Positions 53,081-62,134 of a stretch of DNA of 64,000 nt are shown here, piece after piece. The notes beneath the pieces are model-generated. The model was not told the origin of the DNA and searched no databases. It worked only from the letters and a program-made list of their open reading frames with translations. The translations under genes were made by a program, and so were the position numbers. How positions within the stretch are numbered: the first letter of the stretch is position 1; every line of letters starts with the position of its first letter. The stretch lies in the NCBI GenBank assembly GCA_020796225.1, contig CM036753.1:67798365-67862364 (forward strand). Reading direction: 5' to 3'. The DNA comes from Arion vulgaris (Eukaryota > Mollusca > Gastropoda > Stylommatophora > Arionidae).

Positions 53081-53424
53081 AAGTTAATATAAGAGACAAG
53101 ATTCAAGATTGAAGAGACAAGACAAAATTTCAAGCGAACGAAAAGGTGAAAGGATGTCAAAATCAAATAACACACATGAGAGATAAGGCAGACATGCTGA
53201 CATTACTCACCGACTCAGCGACGTGTTGAATGACAACACTGTAAATTACTGAAACAGTTACCTTTGTCATAAATTGATGCGAAATAAATTGTTTGATACA
53301 CAGGAAAAAATGTTGTGATTCTTATGTCTCTTTGAATATCTATAAAAACAGTGTGATAGTTTCATTCATGTACAATTCAGGAAAGATTATATATTTCAAT
53401 AAACTAAAGGTCTAAAGTGTTGTA
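53081..53424. other. Unassigned stretch
   Basis: No supportable feature. Confidence 0.35.
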
Positions 53425-53568
53425 AAGTCAAAAGCCGAAGGATTGACTTCATTGCACCGAGTTTTACCCCATATAGCTCAGTCCCTCTCAGCGGAAGTGA
53501 CTTTCCACCTGTCGAGAGTATTGCACAAAGCACGAACTCCGTAGCTCCGGCAACAATCATATAAGTCT
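53425..53568 (-). mobile_element. SINE A, 3' half
   Basis: On the minus strand: TTGCCGGAGCTACGGAGTTC, CTCTCGACAGGTGG and GTCAATCCTTCGGCTTTTGA. Confidence 0.83.
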
Positions 53569-53700
53569 GTTTATTTACTAGGGTAGCTTCCCCAGGTCCC
53601 TACCTCAGTCGCCTCTTACGACATGTCTTGTAGGTTGCAGAGTTACTATTCTTTGCTCCCCTTGTAAGCCATGACAACACACGGGTGTTACGCATCTTCA
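53569..53700 (-). mobile_element. SINE B, 5' half
   Basis: TTTACTAGGGTAGCTTCCCC, CTCAGTCGCCTCTTACGACA and CTTTGCTCCCCTTG match the family head on the minus strand. It joins SINE A directly, so one probably truncated the other. Confidence 0.8.
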
Positions 53701-53949
53701 AATCCCCATAGAGATCTTTCTGTACTATATGATTTTCTCTCTCTCTCGCGATCACGGCCCAGACCGATCTACCAGACCTCCCCATAAATTCTATTCATGT
53801 GGAAATCTGATTCATGCAGCCTTAGCATTGGTGTGTTTTACGTCACATCTTCAACACCATTTGGAGCTCCAGTGCTTATTCTTCGGCGATGTGTCCGGTT
53901 TCAGCCAGCGTTTACTCGGTTCACTCTTCGCTCTGTAGCCATCTAGTGT

Positions 53950-54072
53950 TTTTACAGTGTGGGGTAGCTAGCCCCACATCCCAACCTCCTTAGTAGCCTC
54001 TTACGACATGGTACGTGGCAGGTAACAGTGTTTCTATTCTTTACACCCCAATTTGGGCCCCGGTAATCACTC
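53950..54072 (-). mobile_element. SINE B-related head
   Basis: GGGGTAGCTAGCCCCACATC, CCTTAGTAGCCTCTTACGAC, ATTCTTTACACCCCAA and GGGCCCCGGTAATCAC. It is closest to the diverged subfamily copy at 20.48 kb. Confidence 0.65.
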
Positions 54073-54074
54073 TG

Positions 54075-54250
54075 GCGGATCATCTTCTGAATGTGTCCCA
54101 CTACAGTCAGCACAGACTGAGCACGGAAATTGTGGTTGTAATACTTGTTCTTTCCATCACCTTATTGTTGATGGTCTTATCTTGCCACCCAATGCCAAGA
54201 AGTATTCGAAGGTACCACATTTGGAAGTTGTTTAGGCACTTTTCCTTTGC
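54075..54250 (-). mobile_element. LINE reverse-transcriptase fragment
   Basis: On the minus strand: KCLNNFQMWYLRILLGIGWQ, DKTINNKVMERT. This is the F-x-x-R-x-L-R-x-I-L-G-I-x-W-x-D block widespread in animal LINEs. Flanked by similar GGGCCCCGG..AACAC sequences (54,050 and 54,258). Confidence 0.75.
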
Positions 54251-54299
54251 TTTCCCCATGGGCCCCGGCAACACACAGGCGGTTTGTCGGAATGAGATA

Positions 54300-54644
54300 A
54301 CCACTCATAAGCTCAAAAACAGTCAAATAAAAGAAAGAGGAGATAAAAAATGAGAATAATTAATCCATGTTCTTGAATTGTTTCCGCTTATTTCACATCG
54401 TCGCAACATTGTAGACGATTGAGAGAGGAAAGTAATGGTTAAAGTGGCCATGATTTCACGGATGAGATGGATATCAGGCAGAAATGCTGATTTCCTATTT
54501 CCGGAGCTTTGTGATTTTGTGGTCTTTTATAGAACCAATCTAGTTCAGGAACATGAATGTGGGAGGAGAGGAAATGGTAAAATAAATAGACAGATATACG
54601 CATAGAAATGTAACAACAGATAAAATAATATAATAAATATACAT
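54300..54644. other. Unassigned stretch
   Basis: No supportable gene or repeat. Confidence 0.35.
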
Positions 54645-54725
54645 CATCATCAAATAGCTTGTCCCGAGCAGAACTTTGCCACCCTAACAGTCCCTCGGAA
54701 TTTATTTCACTCATAGGTGCCAATT
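54645..54725 (-). mobile_element. LINE 3' terminus fragment
   Basis: ATCATCATCAAATAGCTTGT, CAGAACTTTGCCACCCTAAC and AGTCCCTCGGAATTTATTTC match the 3' end at 32.18 and 24.72 kb. Confidence 0.7.
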
Positions 54726-55275
54726 GCAGTGGTGGGAAGCATGCGTAACTCTATTATATGACGTGCCATTTGTCCTATGATTTAATTTTCTTTATTGCAT
54801 TCATGTTGGATTTCGTTAGTTATTCCTCCGATTGATAAAACAAATGCTCCCTAAGTATGTAAAGACTTTTAACGTGCTATAATTGATATTTGTCAATGAA
54901 GATTTCGGTAGAGTTTTCCTCGGAAACAGCATTTTCTTACTGTACTGACTTACTTTTTTCACTGAGAAAGTAAATGCTGTCAGTAGAAAATTCGTTTCAA
55001 AATTGTAAATGCTGTATCAGCGAAAGAAATATCTCACATTGAAAGAATCAACACAAATGTAGATACTACGATTTCTCAATGTCCAAAATTAAAATTAAGT
55101 AAATATGTAATGTGTCTGTTACATTATGGATACATATATAAGTTTCTGGATACACACTTTTCTAACATTTTATTCACTCTCGGATAAAGTTGTTTACCTC
55201 GACAAATTACTGTTCTATATCTTATTTGTTGTTGTTGTTGTTTTGTAACGTGGATAGTCCGTTATGACGGTCGTG
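54726..55275. other. AT-rich stretch, no gene
   Basis: A (GTT)n run sits near 55,230; otherwise nothing recognised. Confidence 0.4.
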
Positions 55276-55287
55276 ATATGTCAAAAG

Positions 55288-55491
55288 GCCCGTCTGCCCA
55301 GCGTGTTCGTAGCGCGTTGGGACTACGGGTGACTATCCCTCTGTGTGTGCTGGTTCAATTCCGCGGGATGGCAGAAAAAGCCACAGATTCCCCAGATTTA
55401 CGGTGTTCGTGGCACCGAACCGAAGGGTTACGATGTCCATGGCACCGAGCCGAAGAGCTGAAAAGCTCAAGTGCTTCTGGATCGAAAAAAA
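55288..55491 (+). mobile_element. SINE D, complete copy
   Basis: Complete family D element with the perfect 12-bp duplication ATATGTCAAAAG (55,276-55,287 and 55,492-55,503). One extra G lies in the A-box region. Confidence 0.95.
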
Positions 55492-55654
55492 ATATGTCAA
55501 AAGATGAACATTGATATGTGTTATTTTCTGGTTTTAGATTTACCACGGTAGGTTTCATGTACAAGGTCAAGTTTCGTGTAAATGTCCTTGACACTACTTT
55601 AGAATTACACAATTTAGGTGAGATCTATATTTTCAGCGCTGTAAAATACTTCTG

Positions 55655-56260
55655 TTTAGTCTGTGGCTTAGCGGTAATGAGCTCGATCACAACACAAGAG
55701 TAGCCGGTTCAATCTCCGTGGCGGGCACTTTGGAAGCAAGATTGGTTTCCCCGTGAATCTATACCATACATTCCCAAACTTCTTCGGCCTACTGCCCACT
55801 TTGCACAACATAAACTCTGTAACGCCCTCCACATTATAACAGTTTGCTAACGCCCCCCACACATATACATGCTCTATTTTCTCTTTGCCATAGTAAATTG
55901 ATATATATTTCTGTCATACATGATCAATTTTCAAATGATTATATACATGAAATAGAAAATTGATGACAAAATGGATCGTGTAAGACGGGCATAAGATGAA
56001 TTAAAATGCAGAATTCAAAATTTAAATGATTATTCAATCGCAAAATCGCGAAAATAATTTATTTAAAAATATTTATTATTAATTTCTTCTTTAAGGAGCC
56101 ACCGACCCTTAATCGCCTGATCACCCCCACAAATTCTTCGGAACCCACTATCGGCCCCCAGAAAACTACAGCGCCCACTGGGAGGGGCGGAATCGCCCAC
56201 TTTGGGAAACACTGATCTATACGAATGGTAAAATTAGACCTCACCATTTGGCGAGAGAGA
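55655..56260 (+). mobile_element. SINE C copy split by a hAT MITE
   Basis: The head GTCTGTGGCTTAGCGGTAAT with B box CCGGTTCAATCTCC, GCACTTTGGAAGCAAG and GTTTCCCCGTGAAT lie left of the MITE. AAAATTAGACCTCACCATT resumes right of it. The SINE C 3' end is missing. Confidence 0.82.
55765..56214. mobile_element. hAT-type MITE, family 2, copy 1
   Basis: 450 bp, nested in SINE C. The 8-bp duplication ATCTATAC (55,757-55,764 and 56,215-56,222) is perfect. Right end reversed starts CAGTGTTTCCCAAAGTGGGC; the left end starts CATACATTCCCAAACTTCTT, so the termini are similar but imperfect. The GC-rich ends flank an AT-rich centre. Sister copy at 59.13 kb in opposite orientation. Confidence 0.88.
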
Positions 56261-56429
56261 GGGAGAGAGATATTCTCAGGTCTTGTCAATATCAGTCTAC
56301 CTTCTTTCCAACCTCAGATTGTAAATGCATATTATCTGATAGGACACATATGTATATAGATGGGGATACATCTATACACTAGTAAGATTTAACAAATAGA
56401 CAATCCTACTTTATAGTGCTACATCTACT

Positions 56430-56645
56430 AACTCTGTGGCTAAATGATTAAGCCATCGCTTCGCGTTCCGAAGATCGTTGGCTCGAATCCGGACCACGAC
56501 GTTCTGTTCACCAGTGAATTTGTTTTTTCAAAGACTCCTAGGATTTTTGCTGAGTTACGGGGTTAGTGCTTTGTGCAATACTCTCGGCAGATGGTGTGCT
56601 ATTTCTGAGGAGAAAGACCGAGTCATATGGGGTATAACGATGTGA
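56430..56645 (+). mobile_element. SINE A, full-length copy
   Basis: Head GTGGCTAAATGATTAAGCCA, B box TGGCTCGAATCCGGACC, body through CTCTCGGCAGATGGTGTGCT and CATATGGGGTATAAC. Confidence 0.85.
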
Positions 56646-56654
56646 ATATACAAT

Positions 56655-56748
56655 GGAAAACAGGACGACACGGTCCGGATTCGAACCAACGACTTTCGGA
56701 ACGCAAAGCAAATGCTTAACCACTTAGCCGTATAGACCCCTCCACACT
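56655..56748 (-). mobile_element. SINE A head, inverted
   Basis: On the minus strand: GGGGTCTATACGGCTAAGTG, GTTAAGCATTTGC, B box GGTTCGAATCCGGACCG. Only the head remains, facing the copy at 56.43 kb. Confidence 0.8.
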
Positions 56749-56764
56749 TAAATATCTTGATCTA

Positions 56765-57688
56765 AGGACAGCGATGGACTGACTAGGACATGACAACGAT
56801 GAACTGACTAGGACATGACAGCGATGAACTGACTAGGACATGACAACGATGAACTGACTAGGACATGACAACGATGAACTGACTAGGACATGACAGCGAT
56901 GAACTGACTAGGACGTGACAGCGATGAACTGACTAGGACATGACAGCGATGAACTGACTAGGACATGACAGCGATGAACTGACTAGGACATGACAACGAT
57001 GAACTGACTAGGACATGACAACGATGAACTGACTAGGACATGACAACGATGAACTGACTAGGACATGACAACGATGAACTGACTGGGACATGACAGCGAT
57101 GAACTGACTAGGACATGACAACGATGAACTGACTAAGACATGACAGCGATGAACTGACTAGGACATGACAACGATGAACTGAGTAGGACATGACAGCGAT
57201 GAACTGACTAGGACATGACAGCGATGAACTGAGTAGGACATGACAGCGATGAACTAAGTAGGACGTGACAGCGATGAACTGACTAGGACATGACAGCGAT
57301 GAACTGACTAGGACATGACAGCGATGAACTGACTAGGACATGACAGCTATGAACTGACTAGGAGATGACAACGATGAACTGACTAGGACATGACAGCTAT
57401 GAACTGACTAGGAGATGACAACGATGAACTGACTAGGACATGACAACGATGAACTGACTAAGACATGACAGCGATGAACTGACTAGGAGATGACAACGAT
57501 GAACTGACTAGGACATGACAACGATGAACTGACTAAGACATGACAGCGATGAACTGACTAGGAGATGACAACGATGAACTGACTAGGAGATGACAACGAT
57601 GAACTGACTAGGAGATGACAACGATGAACTGACTAGGAGATGACAACGATGAACTGACTAGGACATGACAACGATGAACTGACTAGGA
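56765..57688. repeat. 25-bp tandem array, ~37 copies
   Basis: Unit GACTAGGACATGACAGCGAT + GAACT. Variants (ACAACGAT, GAGATG, GAGTAG) cluster; the ACAACGAT/GAGATG type dominates the right end. It ends exactly where the LINE at 57.69 kb begins. Confidence 0.97.
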
Positions 57689-57689
57689 T

Positions 57690-58095
57690 CGTCGGCGTAG
57701 GCGATCATGTCTCTCCACAACTCTCCTTGCTTGGTGCATGTAATCAGTTCTGACGTCGATCTTGTGTCGAACCATGATGTCAGGTCATCTAGCATCTTCT
57801 CCCTCTATCTTCCTCGATCTCTCCTTCCCTGAATTGTACCTGTGGTCACCAAATGTTCTAAACCTTCTCTTCGCATTATATGCCCGAAGTACCTTGATTG
57901 TCGGATTCATATTCTTTTGATAAGGTTTCTTTGTGTGCAGGCCTGATTTAAAACCTCCACATTTGTTTTCTTCGCTGTCCTTGGGCTTTTCAGCATTCTT
58001 CTGTAAAACCACGTTTCCAATGATCGTATTGATTGTTTATTTATTGTCCATGATTCGCTGCCATACAGAAGTATTGGATCAATATAGCAATCTGG
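57690..58095 (-). mobile_element. LINE 3' end fragment
   Basis: Same lineage as 9.39 kb. On the minus strand a decayed ILLYGSESWTINK, then SIRSLETWFYRRMLKS, LNQACTQRN and the R-K-I-E-G-E-D-A-R region lie in different frames. Confidence 0.82.
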
Positions 58096-58104
58096 TTTTT
58101 TCCG

Positions 58105-58315
58105 TTTATTTCGTTATTCGTTTTTAGTCACATATTTTCATTTTAGGTCCGTTAGGAACCTGTTGTTTGACTCTACATTTTGTGTGTTGTGCAAGAGGTG
58201 AACCTCTTCACCTCTCTTGCATCCTTTGCTTGATTAAGTCCTTTTGGTCGAAACGTTGCTGTGTATTGTTATTGTTGTTGTTTTTTGTAAAGCTACAGTA
58301 CTTTGTTTTTAGGTG
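58105..58315 (+). mobile_element. Penelope-like element 3' end
   Basis: Shares TTATTTCGTTATTCGTTTTT, AGTCACATATTTTCATTTT, CCTTTTGGTCGAAACGTTG and TAAAGCTACAGTAC with the 3' part at 39.54-39.73 kb. It adds a hairpin GCAAGAGGTGAA / TTCACCTCTCTTGC (58,189-58,220). No coding sequence. Confidence 0.7.
58225..58270 (+). ncRNA. Hammerhead-like motif, second copy
   Basis: TTGATTA (58,230-58,236), then CC-TTTT-GG and GAAAC (58,250). Two core positions differ from the active consensus. The surrounding 40 bp is the most conserved part between the two Penelope-like tails. Confidence 0.38.
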
Positions 58316-58399
58316 TTTCGCTATAGTTAATATACCTTGTTAGGGGGCTAGTTAGAGGTTGTTTTATAAACTGGAGATTTCGAGAACCCCTCGCTATGC

Positions 58400-58515
58400 C
58401 CAAGCTGTCAATCAGCAACGTACAGGTGGCGATTTTTATTTTCTGGATTTGAACACGTGTTCTCATCATGGAGAGATCGGTGCTCTTACCCATTCGGTCA
58501 CACGCACTTCACTTA
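58400..58515 (-). mobile_element. tRNA-derived SINE head
   Basis: The minus strand starts GCGTGTGACCGAATGGGTAA (A box GTGACCGAATGGGTAAGAGC) and has B box GTGTTCAAATCC. It looks Ser/Leu-like but no full cloverleaf closes. Confidence 0.55.
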
Positions 58516-59120
58516 AGAGTGGTTAAATAGTGCTTATTCTAGAGCAAACACAAACAAAACCAACCTGTACTCTCCCGGCACGTGTCAAAGTCAGAGTCGT
58601 TAAACTAGAAATCCTTAATGCACAAATTGAATAAGTGTCTTTGCCAGAAAGGAATCAAGTTAGACAAACAAACGATATATTTACAAGCATCAATAATTAA
58701 ATCAAACGCATTTCGTGTTACCTGATAGGTAAAAAATATAAAAACACATTCTATAAATACTGCACAAGTGCAAGAAACAACAACATAAGGTGGATGATGT
58801 TACACAATTTGACATTTTAAAATGCCTGCAACTTCTCATTTTCAACTAAAAACTTGAACATTTTGACACTGTCTCGACTAATAAAATACATTTTTTATTG
58901 ATAATTATTAATAACCGTATTGAATCTCAAAAAATGTGTATGGTCATATTGGCGTAACGTTTTATACATATCGCTTTCCAGATTAGAAGAAATTCTTAAA
59001 GACAAACATGCAAAATACGTATGGAAAAAAAGTATGTTTTTGGGGTGTTTGTTTTCATATGGATCATGTTATAATTAAACTTTTTTATTTAATGGACATG
59101 CAAAACATAACTGAGAGATG
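58516..59120. other. AT-rich stretch, no gene
   Basis: Nothing recognised. Confidence 0.4.
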
Positions 59121-59128
59121 GTTTATAG

Positions 59129-59561
59129 CAGCGTGCCCATGAGCGCTGAAGCGTTCTAGAGGATGGGGAATAGTGGTTTCAGAAGAATTTGGGAAATGTT
59201 CATGCGATTAGGGTCGGAGGCTTCTTAAAGAAGAAATTAATAATCAATATTTTAAAGTAAATTATTTTCGCGATTTTGCGATTGAATAATCATTTAAAAT
59301 GTGAATTCTGCATTTTAATTCATCTGATGCCCGTCTTACACGATCTATTTTTCAATCAATTTTCTATTTCATGTATATAATCATTTGAAAATTGACCATG
59401 TATAGCATAAATATATATTCAATTTTCTATGTCAGGAGAAAATAGAACATGTATTTATGGGAAGAGGGGGAAGCGTTGATAAATTGTTATAATTTGGAGG
59501 GGGCGTTACAAAGTTTATGTTGTGCAAAGTGGGCGGTGGGCCGAAAAAGTTTGGGAATCTG
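59129..59561. mobile_element. hAT-type MITE, family 2, copy 2
   Basis: 433 bp, inverted relative to the 55.77-kb copy. It shares AATAATCATTTAAAATG, ATGCCCGTCTTACACGATC and TTGTGCAAAGTGGGCGGTGG. Right end reversed begins CAGATTCCCAAACTTTTTCG. Flanks GTTTATAG (59,121-59,128) and TTTTACAG (59,562-59,569) are a decayed 8-bp duplication. Confidence 0.82.
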
Positions 59562-59655
59562 TTTTACAGCCTTGAAAAAGGTTATAACTATGTGTGACAT
59601 GAGAAATGGAAACATACAAACCCATTGCTCAACGACAAGTCTATGTTCATGATCA

Positions 59656-59659
<4 letters not shown>

Positions 59660-59706
<47 letters not shown>
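59660..59706. repeat. (TA)n microsatellite
   Basis: About 23 uninterrupted TA units, likely variable in length. Confidence 0.95.
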
Positions 59707-59709
<3 letters not shown>

Positions 59710-59839
59710 TGAGGGATAGACCCAATCTGTTGGAGAATAGTGAAAGAGTCACAATATGGGTACCTGTGTAAATAAAGTCGATGGAGAATTTGTTGTTGTC
59801 TTAGAAGACGAATATATGAGTCATATTCTGACTCATTGA

Positions 59840-60295
59840 CTGACTGATTTATTGATTGACGACTGATTGATTCATTGGACCACAATCATAGCACTTCTTA
59901 TAATGACAATGTGTGCTTCGATCTATTTTTCACAAAGAAGGATCTCATCGACAGTACACAAACTCTGTAACACCGACTAGGCTTCCCGGTGTCATAAAAG
60001 ATGAAAATTTGTAGAAATTGTATTTCATTTAGTGGATTTTTTCTTCTCAGGCAACGACTTTCCAGCCTACTCTTATCGTTTTTTCAGTTTTAACGGTTCT
60101 TTTACGTGCTCAACTTCAACAAAGGGAATACGTTTTTTTTCGTCCATCTCCGATATGACTAAGAATTCGATTTCATTTCATTGAGATGAGAAATCACTAG
60201 AAAATCGGTCTGATCACTTGACATGAGAAACGAACCTTGTACTTTTGGAGCTATAGGCGAGTACCGTACCTTAGTGACACAGAGAGCATCCAACA
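59840..60295 (-). mobile_element. SINE F copy
   Basis: Matches the 47.40-kb copy: (ATTG)n-like left edge, AGGCTTCCCGGTGTCAT, CGACTTTCCAGCCTACTCTT, CCATCTCCGATATGACTA and the reversed B box GAAACGAACCTTG. About 75-80% alike by eye. Confidence 0.83.
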
Positions 60296-60499
60296 TCTTA
60301 GACTTTGTTCTAAAATTATGTACGGCTTTGGTCCCATGTGTACGAAGCAGCACTTTCTATTTGCTGCATATTCTATTTTCAACTGTTTGCATATGGCCTT
60401 TATTAGTCTTTCTGCAATGATCATATTTAGAATGTTTTTCATTACACTTTTAACAATATTGTATCTAAATCATCTTTATATCAAGTTTGACACATTAGG

Positions 60500-61095
60500 C
60501 TTTTATATTCTTGCCGTTCTGTTGCCTTTCTGTCAATTGTTTCCCACATCAAGCCCCAATCTTTCAACGATACTCCGCGGTTCTTTTCTATGCTTTCTTT
60601 GGACGTTCATGTCTTGTTTTCCCATCCGATGTCCATCATAAAGTTATCCTAAATAATACCTCTACTGGCATAAGATATACATGCCCAACCATTGTTTCCC
60701 ATCCAATGTCTATCATAAAGTTATCCTAAATAATACCTCTACTGGCATAAGATATACATGCCTAACCATTGTTTCCCATCCAATGTCCATCATAAAATTA
60801 TCCTAAATAATACCTCTACTGGCATAAGATATACATGCCCAACCATTGTTTTCCCATCCAATGTCTATCATAAAGTTATCCTAGATAATACCTCTACTGG
60901 CATAAGATATACATGCCCAACCATCTTGGTTTTCTTATTATGGCCTCCAAACATGCACAGTTTGTTCGTTTCTCTCTCTTGCGTTCCCGGCATAGTTTGT
61001 TCGTTTGAAAATCTCTTCATTTCATATCGTACTTCTCCAGACAATTTGCAAGATTCTTCTTAAACATTTATTCTGGAATGTTTCCAACTTGTTTG
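60500..61095 (-). mobile_element. LINE tail split by a 77-bp tandem repeat
   Basis: Right part on the minus strand: LANKLETFQNKCLRRILQIV, W-R-S-T-I. Left part: a RHERPKKA-KRTAEYR segment and K-I-G-A (R-x-R-P-K-K-x-W-like tail). The 77-bp array lies between, in the position between thumb and basic tail. Confidence 0.75.
60615..60930. repeat. 77-bp tandem repeat, 4 copies
   Basis: GTTTTCCCATCCRATGTCYA and TAATACCTCTACTGGCATAA recur every 77-78 bp. The first unit continues smoothly from LINE sequence, so the unit is LINE-derived. Confidence 0.95.
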
Positions 61096-61189
61096 CTAAC
61101 AATATTATTCCTCTGTAATTGGTGTAATCTCCCTTTCTGACAGTTTGGTTAGATTTGTCACCTTCTAATCTACAAGATATTCTTCTATT

Positions 61190-61212
61190 TCTCTCTCTCT
61201 CTCACTCACTCT
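61190..61212. repeat. Short (CT)n
   Basis: TCTCTCTCTCTCACTCACTC at the end of a CT run. Confidence 0.7.
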
Positions 61213-61383
61213 TTGTCAGACTATGTCTCATATATTATATAGGATTCCTATCGTCTGTGTTGATTGAATTTGATGATTGTTATCTGAAGTAAGTAATTTC
61301 CAATCTATGGGTAGCAGAATACTGTTCTTGATTTCTTCTGTGCTTGGCATTTCGTAGTTCTGTAGATAATGTTCCCGCTGTTT

Positions 61384-61665
61384 CATATCCAGTTTTCTTC
61401 TTCTTCTTCGAACGCTCCATATCGAGCACTTATTAACCACTCTTTGTAATTTATATGTGATCTGAGCCTAAAAGCGATTGTACGTTGTGCCAGTTATGCG
61501 CCTACAAGTAATCCAGCACATCTGATTTCTGCATCACTTTATGTTTACTAGGTAGCTTCCTAGGTCCCTACCCCAGTCGCCTCTTATGACATGCCTTGTA
61601 CGTCGCAGTGTTACAATTCTTTGCTTCCCTAGCGCACCCCGACAACACACGAGAGGTTGTTAAAA
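61384..61665 (-). mobile_element. SINE B, near full-length copy
   Basis: The reversed (GAA)n tail, AACGCTCCATATCGAGCACT, GTACGTTGTGCCAGTTATGC, CAGTCGCCTCTTATGACATG and the head CGACAACACACGAGAGG cover the whole family. Confidence 0.87.
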
Positions 61666-62130
61666 CGTGTTTCTTCTTTCTCTAAGCAATGTTTGTTTTT
61701 TACATTTTAAAGCAAATCTAGTATTTTCTTCCCATATTTTAGTCGTACATATTGTGATTACATGTTCTGGCTAATATGTGTTATTTCCTTATTGTATTTC
61801 CACACGTTGTTACTAAATGCGGTAACTTATTACTTCACAAAACTCATTTAACTTTCGAAATGTACTTCTCGTTTATTTATTTTTTTCATAAGACTTTCAC
61901 TTGAACGTCTGTCTCATTTCATCAGCTCTAACCGTATAATGAGTTGAAATGATCCCGTAGTGCCATATTTCACACTAAGAGTTCAAAAATTATAAAAGTT
62001 AATTTTGAAATAGCGTCTATAACTATAAAATGCAGGAAATAAAGTTAGTGAATACTTTCCAGTTGCTAAAATTATCCGTTATTACTTGGTTCTTCTGCAG
62101 TTATTGCGAAAACTGGTAACAAAATGATTG
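61666..62130. other. AT-rich stretch, no gene
   Basis: Nothing recognised before the terminal array. Confidence 0.4.
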
Positions 62131-62134
62131 CTTG

